From DATCLA01 sp036564195 (GTDB taxonomy: Bacteria > Bacillota > UBA4882 > UBA8346), in NCBI GenBank assembly GCA_036564195.1, contig DATCLA010000216.1, positions 1 through 29,816 on the forward strand: a stretch of 29,816 nucleotides of DNA. The letters are read 5' to 3'. How positions within the stretch are numbered: position 1 is the stretch's first letter; each line of letters begins with the position of its first letter. Shown here piece by piece: positions 22,745-29,816 of this stretch. The position numbers and the translations under genes were made by a program. The notes beneath the pieces are model-generated. The model searched no databases. It saw only the letters and a program-made list of their open reading frames with translations, and was not told where the DNA came from.

Positions 22745-22754
22745 CTGTTAACAG
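22745..22754 (+). promoter_or_regulatory. CTGTTAACAG palindrome after pyrD
   Basis: A perfect 10-bp palindrome lies just after the pyrD stop. A second imperfect stem (AGCC-GAAAA/TTTTCGGCT, about 22781-22802) follows. No promoter or terminator is clear in the 143 bases before purE, so purE may be transcribed from the pyr operon. Confidence 0.25.
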
Positions 22755-22886
22755 ATATTTTTGAAATGCTTTGGGAAGGCTAAAGCCAGAAAAGTTTTCG
22801 GCTGAAACCAGTACCGGGTGCTCGATACGTTGAAGTCAATTATCGAAGCGGTCCGGGCCGTTCCCAAATAGAAAATGGAGGAGCTA

Positions 22887-23408
22887 ATGCCGTTAGTTGG
22901 AATTGTAATGGGAAGTGATTCCGACCTTCCAATCATGAAAAACGCTGCCGAGATCTTGACTGAGTTGGGGGTAGACTATGAGATGACAATTATTTCCGCC
23001 CATCGTTCTCCCAAGCGGGCTTTTGAGTATGCTTCAACTGCCGCCGAGCGGGGCTTGGAAGTAATTATCGCCGGGGCCGGCGGGGCGGCTCATTTACCGG
23101 GGGTGCTGGCGGCACTGACACCATTGCCTGTAGTCGGAGTCCCGATTAAAACCAAAACCTTGGACGGAGTTGATTCGCTCTATTCAATTGTGCAGATGCC
23201 GAGCGGAATTCCGGTGGCTACCGTCGGTATCAACAGTGCCAAAAATGCCGGGATTTTGGCAGCCCAAATCGTAAGTGTGGTTGACAGCACTTTGCGTAAT
23301 AAAATTATTGAATACAAAAAGAAACTGGCTAAAGAAGTCAATGATAAGGCGCTCTTATTGGAAGAACTGGGCTTTAAAGCCTATCTGGCTCAAAAAGAAG
23401 CAAAGTAA
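22887..23408 (+). CDS. purE: N5-carboxyaminoimidazole ribonucleotide mutase (class I PurE)
   Basis: PurE converts N5-CAIR to CAIR in purine synthesis and normally works with PurK, which is not in the window. ATG 22887 follows GGAGGA by 4 bases and gives 173 residues; the ATG 12 bases upstream overlaps that site. Motifs are VGIVMGSDSDLPIMKNAA, IISAHRSPKRAFEYA (with the catalytic His), GAGGAAHLPGVLAALTPLPV and GVDSLYSIVQMPSGIPVATV. It lies between pyrD and the promoter/riboswitch of the other pur genes, so it is probably outside riboswitch control. Confidence 0.96.
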   Translation: MPLVGIVMGSDSDLPIMKNAAEILTELGVDYEMTIISAHRSPKRAFEYASTAAERGLEVIIAGAGGAAHLPGVLAALTPLPVVGVPIKTKTLDGVDSLYSIVQMPSGIPVATVGINSAKNAGILAAQIVSVVDSTLRNKIIEYKKKLAKEVNDKALLLEELGFKAYLAQKEAK

Positions 23409-23429
23409 CACTGTTTTAACGCCGGTAGA

Positions 23430-23459
23430 TTGACAATCAACCTTAGGTTTTGTTAGAAT
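23430..23459 (+). promoter_or_regulatory. Promoter of the purB-purD operon
   Basis: TTGACA (23430-23435), 18 bases, TAGAAT (23454-23459): near-consensus SigA promoter with start near 23466, so the riboswitch lies at the beginning of the transcript. Confidence 0.75.
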
Positions 23460-23484
23460 GTTAATGGTAATTAAAGATAATTTC

Positions 23485-23620
23485 TTTGAAAGTGCATCTA
23501 GGGTTCCGCTTGGTGGTAACGTCAAGGACAGGACCGAGTGGTGCAGGCACTTTAAAAAGTGTTACACCGTAGAGGGATAAAAGCCCGGGCGGATAGGTTT
23601 CATTAAGCCTATCCGCTTCA
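23485..23620 (+). ncRNA. ykkC-class riboswitch, probably PRPP-sensing (subtype 2b)
   Basis: Hallmark sequences of the ykkC motif are present in order: CTAGGGTTCCG (23498-23508), GGACCGAG (23531-23538), ACACCG (23564-23569) and GGGATAAAAGCCCGGG (23574-23589). A small stem (CACTTT/AAAGTG) lies between. The aptamer's last G begins a 9-bp hairpin, GCGGATAGG/CCTATCCGC (23589-23597 and 23608-23616), followed by a short T-rich run; this is likely the expression platform. ykkC RNAs sense guanidine, ppGpp, PRPP or (d)ADP. Position before a purine operon favours the PRPP subtype, a signal that purine synthesis has substrate. The exact ligand cannot be proven from sequence by eye. Confidence 0.85.
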
Positions 23621-23644
23621 GCTTTTAAAAGGGGGTTAATCGTT

Positions 23645-25036
23645 TTGGAACGTAATATCTTTAACAACCTCAGTCCGTTAGACCATCGTTATTATGCTTC
23701 AAATCAGCTACTCTTTGATCAGTTGGAGCGGTACTTTTCTGAAAATGCTTATATCCGATATGAACTGAAGGTTGAAGCCGCCTTGGCGCGGGTATTGGCC
23801 AAACGGGGGCTGTGCACCGAGCAGATTGCGGATGAGATTGCCAAAGCCTGTGATACAGTACAACCGGAAGAAGTATATCTGGAAGAAGAGGTTACTAAAC
23901 ATAATATCCGTGCGCTGGTAAATTGTGTTCAGCGTCGGGTCAGTGAAGCCGCCCGACCCTTTGTTCATTTTACTGTTACCTCGGTTGATATTATGGATTC
24001 TGCTACTGCGCTGCGTTTTAAAGAAGCTACCGAAAAAATAGTCTTGCCGAAATGTTTGGAGTTAGAAACGATTCTGATTGCTATAGCCCGGCGTGAGAAA
24101 GATACGGTCCAGGTAGGCCGGACTCACGGTCAACATGCGGTGCCGATCACCTTTGGTTTTGCCATGGCTGAGTATGTCAGCAGATTTGGAGCCCGGATCG
24201 AGGCAATTAAACAGACCGGTTCTAACTTACGCGGCAAAATCGCCGGAGCGGTCGGTGCTTATAATGCTATCAATCTCTTTTTCGACGATCCAATGGAGTT
24301 TGAAGCGGAAGTATTATGGGAATTGGGTTTAAAACCGGCTACCTACTCCAATCAGATTGTTGAACCGGAATATTTAACCGATTATATTCACACAATTGTA
24401 TCCGCCTTTGGGGTCTTAGCAAATCTGGCTGATGACATCCGCCATTTGCAACGGACCGAAATTGGTGAAGTCGGTGAAGCTTTTGAAGCTACCCAGGTTG
24501 GCTCGTCCACCATGCCTCATAAACGCAACCCGTGGAACTTTGAACATGTTAAAAGTATGTGGAAGGAGTTCATGCCGCGGATGATTACTCTATATTGCGA
24601 CCAAATTTCCGAACACCAACGGGATTTGACTAATTCCGCTTCGGGAAGGTTTGTCCCAGAGATCGTGGTCGGATTTGTAGCGGCAGTGGACCGGATGAGC
24701 CGGGTGTTGCAAAAACTAGTAGTAGACCACGAACGAATGAAAAAGAATTTTAATTCTACCAAAGAAATGGTGATTGCGGAACCAATCTATATTTTACTGG
24801 CTTCATTGGGCCATCCCAACGCGCATGAAGTGGTCCGGTTATTGACCCTTGAGTCACAAAAGACCGGTAAAACCTTACGGGAGTTACTGGTCGCTAAAAG
24901 TGAACTTTTTCCTTATTGGAACCGGCTCAACCAAAAGCAACGGGATATCCTGGAACATCCAGAAAAATATACCGGTTGGGCTGCTCAAAAGACTGAAATC
25001 CTCTGCAACCTATGGGAAAAACGGCTTTTTGTCTAG
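23645..25036 (+). CDS. purB: Adenylosuccinate lyase
   Basis: PurB cleaves SAICAR to AICAR and adenylosuccinate to AMP, releasing fumarate. The 463-aa protein belongs to the fumarase/aspartase superfamily, with the signature SSTMPHKRNPWNFEHVKSMW, the active-site HFTVTSVDIMDSA and VGRTHGQHAVPITFG (catalytic His). TTG 23645 is used, about 9 bases after AAAAGGGGG; it is the start of the conserved region (NIFNNLSPLDHRY). It is the first gene after the riboswitch, followed 87 bases later by purF. Confidence 0.97.
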   Translation: MERNIFNNLSPLDHRYYASNQLLFDQLERYFSENAYIRYELKVEAALARVLAKRGLCTEQIADEIAKACDTVQPEEVYLEEEVTKHNIRALVNCVQRRVSEAARPFVHFTVTSVDIMDSATALRFKEATEKIVLPKCLELETILIAIARREKDTVQVGRTHGQHAVPITFGFAMAEYVSRFGARIEAIKQTGSNLRGKIAGAVGAYNAINLFFDDPMEFEAEVLWELGLKPATYSNQIVEPEYLTDYIHTIVSAFGVLANLADDIRHLQRTEIGEVGEAFEATQVGSSTMPHKRNPWNFEHVKSMWKEFMPRMITLYCDQISEHQRDLTNSASGRFVPEIVVGFVAAVDRMSRVLQKLVVDHERMKKNFNSTKEMVIAEPIYILLASLGHPNAHEVVRLLTLESQKTGKTLRELLVAKSELFPYWNRLNQKQRDILEHPEKYTGWAAQKTEILCNLWEKRLFV

Positions 25037-25123
25037 CAACTGGCTAGTGGAGGAAGTTACAGAAATTATAAAAACACGCTCTGTTTGCTGTTTGACTCCT
25101 AAAAAAATAACGAGGTATTAAAG

Positions 25124-26566
25124 ATGACCGATGAATATTCCGAACAAATGAATCCGGTTTGGGACGACAAACCCAAAGAAGCCTGTGGCGTTTTTGGGGT
25201 TTATAGTGATGATCCCCAGTTTGACGTCTCAGGACTGATTTATGTCGGCTTGTATGCTTTACAGCACCGTGGTCAGGAAAGCGCCGGGATAGTGGTCTCC
25301 GATGGTCAGCATATCTCGATTCATAAAAATATGGGACTGGTTGCGCAGGTTTTTAATCCGGAGATTTTAAGAAAACTCAAAGGTCGGATCGGCATCGGCC
25401 ACGTCCGCTACTCGACTACCGGGTCTAGTTTTCTTGCCAATGCTCAGCCTTTGATAGCCCGCTGTTCCCGAGGGGTCTTGGCGGTAGCCCATAACGGTAA
25501 CCTGATCAATACCGAAGAACTCCGAACCCAGCTTGAGAATGAAGGATCGGTCTTTCAAACCACTACCGATACCGAAGTGATTATGAATTTAATCGCCCGC
25601 CATACTAAAGTGGATTTAGCCACAGCAGTGCTCAATACTGCGAAAGCGTTGCGGGGCGCATTTGCGGTAGTGATCATGACTAAAGATACCTTAATCGGAT
25701 TACGTGATCCTTACGGCGTACGTCCGCTCTGCTTGGGAATGATTGACCAACACTATGTACTGGCTTCGGAAAGTTGTGCTTTTACCAGCATCGGAGCAAA
25801 ATTTATCCGTGATGTTGAACCCGGAGAGGTGGTGGTGATCAATTCGGAAGGATTGCATAGCTATCGGTTGCCGAAAGCTGAAAAGAAAGCGCTTTGTGTC
25901 TTTGAATATATCTATTTTGCCCGTCCGGACAGCACCATTGACGGCCTGACCGTCCATTTGGCCCGAAAAGCCATGGGACGGCAACTGGCGTACCAATTTA
26001 AGCAAGCGGCTGATGTAGTGATTCCGGTACCGGATAGCGGCCTGTCTACCGCTTTGGGCTTCGCGGAAGCATCCGGAATCCCTTATGATATCGGATTGCT
26101 GAAAAACACCTATGTCGGCCGGACCTTTATTCAGCCCCAGCAAAAGCTGCGGGACTTAGGGGTACGGATCAAACTAAACCCGGTTGAAGGGGTAATCCGG
26201 GGCAAGCGGGTAGTAGTGATTGACGACACCATTGTCCGGGGCACCACTACCGGTCGGATTATCCGGATGTTACGGGACTTCGGTGCTACCGAAGTCCACA
26301 TGTGCATCAGTTCGCCTCCGATTACTCATCCGTGCTATTATGGGATTGATACTTCTGTCCGTAAGGAATTAATTGCTGCCACTCATTCCGTCGAGGAAAT
26401 CCGGAAATATATCGGTGCGGATACTTTAACCTATCTGGAGGAAGCCGGATTAGAACGTGCCTTTGAGCCGGAGCATGGCTTTTGTTACGCCTGTTTTACT
26501 GGTTCTTATCCGCTCGGTGTCCCCCAAACGATTATTAATAATAAGAATTTTTTAGAGGATCAATGA
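25124..26566 (+). CDS. purF: Amidophosphoribosyltransferase
   Basis: PurF makes 5-phosphoribosylamine from PRPP and glutamine, the committed step of purine synthesis. The 480-aa protein has a 20-residue propeptide before the nucleophile Cys 21 (KEACGVFGVY), glutaminase motifs VGLYALQHRGQESAG, GHVRYSTTG and AHNGNL, and the PRPP site VVVIDDTIVRGTTTGR. Cysteines in LCVFEYIYFARPDS, HPCYYGIDT and FCYACFTGSYP correspond to the ligands of the oxygen-labile [4Fe-4S] cluster of the B. subtilis type. That class is processed at the propeptide and destroyed by oxygen. ATG 25124 follows ACGAGG. Confidence 0.97.
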   Translation: MTDEYSEQMNPVWDDKPKEACGVFGVYSDDPQFDVSGLIYVGLYALQHRGQESAGIVVSDGQHISIHKNMGLVAQVFNPEILRKLKGRIGIGHVRYSTTGSSFLANAQPLIARCSRGVLAVAHNGNLINTEELRTQLENEGSVFQTTTDTEVIMNLIARHTKVDLATAVLNTAKALRGAFAVVIMTKDTLIGLRDPYGVRPLCLGMIDQHYVLASESCAFTSIGAKFIRDVEPGEVVVINSEGLHSYRLPKAEKKALCVFEYIYFARPDSTIDGLTVHLARKAMGRQLAYQFKQAADVVIPVPDSGLSTALGFAEASGIPYDIGLLKNTYVGRTFIQPQQKLRDLGVRIKLNPVEGVIRGKRVVVIDDTIVRGTTTGRIIRMLRDFGATEVHMCISSPPITHPCYYGIDTSVRKELIAATHSVEEIRKYIGADTLTYLEEAGLERAFEPEHGFCYACFTGSYPLGVPQTIINNKNFLEDQ

Positions 26567-26585
26567 TTGAATTATGGAGGTTAAC

Positions 26586-27215
26586 TTGAAACGGCTGGGT
26601 GTATTGGTGTCGGGGGGAGGTTCAAACCTGCAAGCCCTCATCGATGCTGTCCAAAGTAAAAAATTGCAGGCAGAAATCGCAGTGGTGATCAGTAATAAAC
26701 CGGGAGTTTATGCTTTGGAACGGGCATCCCGGCACCGAATTCCGGCCATAGTGATTGATCATCGCTGTTATAAAACCTCGGTTGAATTCTCGGAAGCAAT
26801 TTTAAACTGTCTACTCGCCAACCGGGTCGATCTGGTTTGTCTTGCCGGATTTTTACGAATTTTGGATCAGTGTGTTGTCGAAAAATTTCCTAACCGGATG
26901 CTGAATATTCACCCTTCATTACTGCCGGCTTTCGGCGGTAAAGGGATGTACGGACATCATGTCCATGAAGCGGTTATTGCCTCCGGGGTTAAATTTTCCG
27001 GGGCTACTGTCCATCTGGTAACCCCTGAAACCGACGTCGGGCCCATTGTTGTCCAGGACATTGTGGCGGTAACCGATGCAGATACCCCGGACACTCTGGC
27101 TGCAAAAGTATTACAGATCGAGCACCGCATTTATCCGCAAGCCGTTAAATTAGTGCTTGAGGAGCAAATTGTTATTGAAGGGTTACGGGTTAAGCAAAAA
27201 AGACCTTGTAATTGA
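26586..27215 (+). CDS. purN: Phosphoribosylglycinamide formyltransferase (folate-dependent)
   Basis: PurN formylates GAR with 10-formyltetrahydrofolate. TTG 26586 sits 5 bases after GGAGG (26576-26580); the upstream ATG 26574 contains that site and is less likely. The 209-aa protein has VLVSGGGSNLQALID at the start, LAGFLRILD, INIHPSLLPAFGGKGMYG and the catalytic pair in GATVHLVTPETDVGPIV. It lies 20 bases after purF and 9 before the hotdog gene, so it is clearly in the operon. It uses folate made by the folP/folK pathway seen upstream. Confidence 0.96.
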   Translation: MKRLGVLVSGGGSNLQALIDAVQSKKLQAEIAVVISNKPGVYALERASRHRIPAIVIDHRCYKTSVEFSEAILNCLLANRVDLVCLAGFLRILDQCVVEKFPNRMLNIHPSLLPAFGGKGMYGHHVHEAVIASGVKFSGATVHLVTPETDVGPIVVQDIVAVTDADTPDTLAAKVLQIEHRIYPQAVKLVLEEQIVIEGLRVKQKRPCN

Positions 27216-27224
27216 GGTGGTTAA

Positions 27225-27653
27225 GTGCTTGCTGTCAATGAAATTAAAGAACAGCTTCCCCATCGTTTTCCCTTCTTATTGGTTGACCGGATTATTACGA
27301 TTGAAAAGGGTCATAAAGCGATTGGGATTAAAAATATTACTGCTAATGACTTTTTCTGCCGGCAGGAATACTTTAACGATGAAATCATGTTTCCCGGTTC
27401 GTTACAAGTAGAAGTCATCGCTCAACTCGCCGCTTTTGTCGTAATGGGTTTGGAAGTGGCCAAGTCCAAAATGCCATTATTAGCCAGCATCAATAAAGCC
27501 CGTTTCCGGCGGATTATCCGACCGGGCGATCAACTCCGTATCGAAGTTAGCCTGAAAAGATTAAAAGCCGGGATCGGCAAATTTACCGCTCATACCTACA
27601 TTAAAGACGAATTAGCTGGGGAAGTTGAGTTTACATGTGTCACAGCGGAGTAG
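27225..27653 (+). CDS. FabZ-like hotdog protein lacking the catalytic His, in the pur operon
   Basis: The 142-aa protein is a FabZ-type hotdog fold: LPHRFPFLLVDRIITIEKGH (11-30), IGIKNITANDFF, FPGSLQVEVIAQLAAFVV and INKARFRRIIRPGDQLRIEV. In FabZ the active His is in FFxGHFPGxPxMPG; here the segment reads FFCRQEYFNDEIMFPG (43-58), two residues longer and without His, although the Glu of the central helix (residue 63) is kept. It is therefore unlikely to be a normal 3-hydroxyacyl-ACP dehydratase. GTG 27225 follows GAGGTGG. It lies between purN and purC with short gaps, so it is coexpressed with purine enzymes. A thioesterase-like or binding role is possible but not shown. Confidence 0.8.
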   Translation: MLAVNEIKEQLPHRFPFLLVDRIITIEKGHKAIGIKNITANDFFCRQEYFNDEIMFPGSLQVEVIAQLAAFVVMGLEVAKSKMPLLASINKARFRRIIRPGDQLRIEVSLKRLKAGIGKFTAHTYIKDELAGEVEFTCVTAE

Positions 27654-27697
27654 TATGAAATCTGAAATAAGTTGACGAGGAGGAAGAAAGGAAGAAA

Positions 27698-28591
27698 ATG
27701 AAGGCAGTTTCCGAAACCAGGATTACCAGTTTGCCGTTGCTGGCCAGAGGTAAAGTCCGGGATCTCTATGACTTGGGGAAACAGTTATTATTGGTGGCGA
27801 CCGATCGCTTATCAGCTTTTGACGTCGTCTTTAATGAGCCGATCCCTGCCAAGGGACAGGTATTAACCGGTTTGGCGGCGTACTGGTTTGAAAAGACCAA
27901 GGCGATTCTGCCCAATCATTTAATTTCGGCAAACATTACCGACGTGCCCGGTCTGACTAATCAGGAACGGGAGGTATTGCGCGGCCGTTCCTTATTGGTG
28001 AAGAAGGGTGAAGTTGTGCCAATCGAATGCATAGTCCGTGGTTATCTGACCGGCAGCGGGTTGAAGGAATACCAACAAACCGGTACCGTGAACGGGATTG
28101 CTTTACCTGCCGGTTTAACCGATGGAAGTAAGCTGCCGGAACCGCTTTTTACTCCGACAACGAAAGAAAGCACCGGTCATGACCGGCCAATTACCTTCCC
28201 GGAATTAGGAAATCGGGTCGGTACGGAACTGGCGGGACGATTACGCGATTATTCTCTACGGTTATATCAATACGCGGCTAATCTTGCTGAAAAGTCCGGC
28301 ATTATTATTGCTGACACTAAGTTTGAATTCGCCTGGGTAGACGGGGTCTTAACCATAGTTGATGAGATTTTTACTCCGGACTCTTCCCGTTTTTGGCCCC
28401 TGGATCAGTATCAACCTGGAAAACCCCAGCCTAGTTTCGATAAGCAATATGTCCGGGATTACCTTGAAACTTTGGATTGGGATAAAAAGCCTCCCGCGCC
28501 CCGGCTCCCGGAAACAATTATTGCCCGCACCAGTGAGAAATACCGGGAAGCCTATGAAAGAATTGTCGGTAAAACATTGACGGTTTGTTAA
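27698..28591 (+). CDS. purC: SAICAR synthetase, long form
   Basis: PurC joins CAIR and aspartate with ATP. At 297 residues it is the longer form, unlike the roughly 240-aa B. subtilis enzyme; LLARGKVRDLYDLG (14-27), LLVATDRLSAFDVVFNEPIP (31-50), VPIECIVRGYLTGSGLKEYQ, FTPTTKE, and IIIADTKFEFAW with VDEIFTPDSSRFWP are clear. ATG 27698 follows GAGGAGG, with a 44-base gap from the hotdog gene. Confidence 0.97.
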   Translation: MKAVSETRITSLPLLARGKVRDLYDLGKQLLLVATDRLSAFDVVFNEPIPAKGQVLTGLAAYWFEKTKAILPNHLISANITDVPGLTNQEREVLRGRSLLVKKGEVVPIECIVRGYLTGSGLKEYQQTGTVNGIALPAGLTDGSKLPEPLFTPTTKESTGHDRPITFPELGNRVGTELAGRLRDYSLRLYQYAANLAEKSGIIIADTKFEFAWVDGVLTIVDEIFTPDSSRFWPLDQYQPGKPQPSFDKQYVRDYLETLDWDKKPPAPRLPETIIARTSEKYREAYERIVGKTLTVC

Positions 28592-28620
28592 AGAGATCGG
28601 ACGGGAGAGGAGGACTCGAA

Positions 28621-29816
28621 TTGAAAATATTAGTAATCGGCAGCGGCGGTAGGGAACATGCAATTACCTGGAAACTGGCACAAAGTCCTTTGGTAACTAA
28701 ACTGTATTGCTGTCCCGGTAACGGCGGTACCGCCACACTGGCGGAGAATCTTAGCATCGATCCGCAGGATCTGGAGGCCATCGCTGCGTTTGCCAAGGAA
28801 AAGCAGATTGATTTAACTGTAGTCGGTCCAGATGCCTACCTGGCGGCGGGACTTGTTGATTTACTGCAACAAAAAGGCTTACGGGTTTACGGACCGACTA
28901 AAGCCGCTGCCCGGTTGGAATGGAGTAAAGTATTTGCCAAAGAATTTATGCGGCAAAACCAGATTCCGACTGCGGCTTATCAAAGTTTTGACGATCCCGA
29001 CGCTGCCAAGGCATATATTCAAAAAGTCGGGACTCCTTTGGTGATTAAAGCCGATGGACTGGCAGCGGGAAAAGGGGTGAGAGTCGCTTTTGATCAGGAC
29101 ACTGCCTTACAGGCAGTTGAAGATATCATGCAAGCCCGGATCTTTGGCGCCTCTGGAGCCCGAGTGGTGATCGAAGAATACCTTGAGGGAGAAGAAGCCT
29201 CACTTCTCGCTTTTTGTGACGGAAAGATTGCCGTACCTATGCTACCGGCCCAAGATCATAAACGGATTGGTGATGGTGATACCGGGCCCAACACCGGAGG
29301 GATGGGAAATTATGCCCCGACTACCGCAGTAAATGCCCAACTGTTAAGACGGATCGAAACGGAGATTCTGCAACCGACTATGCAGGCAATGGCGGCGGCC
29401 GGCACACCGTTTGTGGGGACCCTCTTTTTAGGGCTGATGCTTACGAAATCAGGGCCTAAACTTATCGAATATAATGCCCGTTTTGGTGATCCCGAAGCCC
29501 AAGTGGTTTTACCGCTTTTAGAGTCGGACCTTGCTGAAATCTTCGTTAATGCGCTTACCGGAAAGTTGGAACCGGCAAAAATCAAATGGCACCAGGGCCG
29601 GACCGCTGTTTGTGTGGTAGCGGCTTCCGCCGGTTACCCTGGCTCCTATCAGACAGGCAAAGTGATTACCGGTTTAGATGAAGTTGAAGATTCGCTGGTC
29701 TTTCATGCCGGAACCAGGCGTGAGCCAGACGGAACCATAGTGACTCAAGGGGGACGGGTGTTAAACGTAGTTCATCTGGCTTCCAATATTGAAGCGGCTC
29801 TTGACGGAGCGTACCG
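28621..29816 (+). CDS. purD: Phosphoribosylamine-glycine ligase, cut by the window edge
   Basis: PurD makes GAR from phosphoribosylamine, glycine and ATP. TTG 28621 is 7 bases after AGAGGAGG. The first 398 codons are present and open; about 25 residues should be missing. Visible motifs are KILVIGSGGREHAITWKLAQ, VVGPDAYLAAGLVD, KADGLAAGKGV, the ATP-grasp EEYLEGEEASLLAF, QDHKRIGDGDTGPNTGGMGN and EYNARFGDPEAQVVLPLL. One Asp replaces the usual Glu in VVGPDAYLA. It is the last visible gene of the pur operon. Confidence 0.97.
   Translation, partial: MKILVIGSGGREHAITWKLAQSPLVTKLYCCPGNGGTATLAENLSIDPQDLEAIAAFAKEKQIDLTVVGPDAYLAAGLVDLLQQKGLRVYGPTKAAARLEWSKVFAKEFMRQNQIPTAAYQSFDDPDAAKAYIQKVGTPLVIKADGLAAGKGVRVAFDQDTALQAVEDIMQARIFGASGARVVIEEYLEGEEASLLAFCDGKIAVPMLPAQDHKRIGDGDTGPNTGGMGNYAPTTAVNAQLLRRIETEILQPTMQAMAAAGTPFVGTLFLGLMLTKSGPKLIEYNARFGDPEAQVVLPLLESDLAEIFVNALTGKLEPAKIKWHQGRTAVCVVAASAGYPGSYQTGKVITGLDEVEDSLVFHAGTRREPDGTIVTQGGRVLNVVHLASNIEAALDGAY

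Noticed and set aside
22744..22886. Purine (guanine) riboswitch before purE
   Set aside because: The conserved core of the purine aptamer is absent.
25700..26143. 147-codon minus-strand ORF inside purF
   Set aside because: Shadow of conserved purF coding sequence with no independent support.
1..29816. CRISPR array, insertion sequence, prophage or integrase
   Set aside because: No repeat-spacer pattern, transposase, integrase or terminal repeats were seen; the only tandem repeat is the 39-bp coding array.

Overview
The window looks like a chromosome segment from an anaerobic, endospore-forming member of the Firmicutes, in the broad clostridial sense. The evidence is a spoIIAA-spoIIAB-sigF operon with a SigH-type promoter, a ytxC sporulation gene, a 581-residue [FeFe] hydrogenase, PyrR attenuators, a ykkC-class (probable PRPP) riboswitch, strong AGGAGG ribosome binding sites and frequent TTG starts. 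I cannot name the species. There is no rRNA, CRISPR array or insertion sequence.

Layout. 1-222 is the tail of a class A penicillin-binding protein. 408-8764 is a same-strand accessory locus of six genes with no confident counterpart in housekeeping pathways: a small membrane protein; a degenerate PP2C-like domain joined to a membrane anchor and TPR-like repeats; two unrecognised proteins (426 and 229 aa) with overlapping stop and start; an 879-aa protein with a SAP-like N-terminus and an Hsp70/actin-type ATPase; and a 258-aa protein whose N-terminus resembles phage baseplate or tail-fibre proteins. This is the best candidate for an undescribed system. 9018-11387 holds a stand-alone Smr protein, the spoIIA operon and a 50-aa membrane peptide. 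11579-12932 holds folP and folK. 12929-14979 is a hydrogenase unit with a consensus promoter and a Rex-like operator. It is followed by tRNA-Val(GAC), whose promoter overlaps the hydrogenase terminator hairpin, and by ytxC.

16282-22743 is the pyrimidine region: a PyrR attenuator, pyrR, a second PyrR attenuator, uraA, a relic of a second permease, then pyrB, pyrC, pyrK and pyrD. carA, carB, pyrF and pyrE are not here. purE follows pyrD with no obvious promoter. A new promoter and the ykkC-type riboswitch then precede purB-purF-purN-hotdog-purC-purD, and purD runs off the window. The hotdog gene is FabZ-like but lacks the catalytic histidine motif.

The right half makes UMP and IMP precursors under RNA-based control by UMP/PRPP (PyrR) and probably PRPP (riboswitch). 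The central part links sporulation commitment and redox-controlled hydrogen metabolism. All protein-coding genes are on the plus strand. Start codons were moved from the longest ORF where a ribosome binding site or family alignment favoured it. Two genes (408 and 11579) seem to start at ATT.
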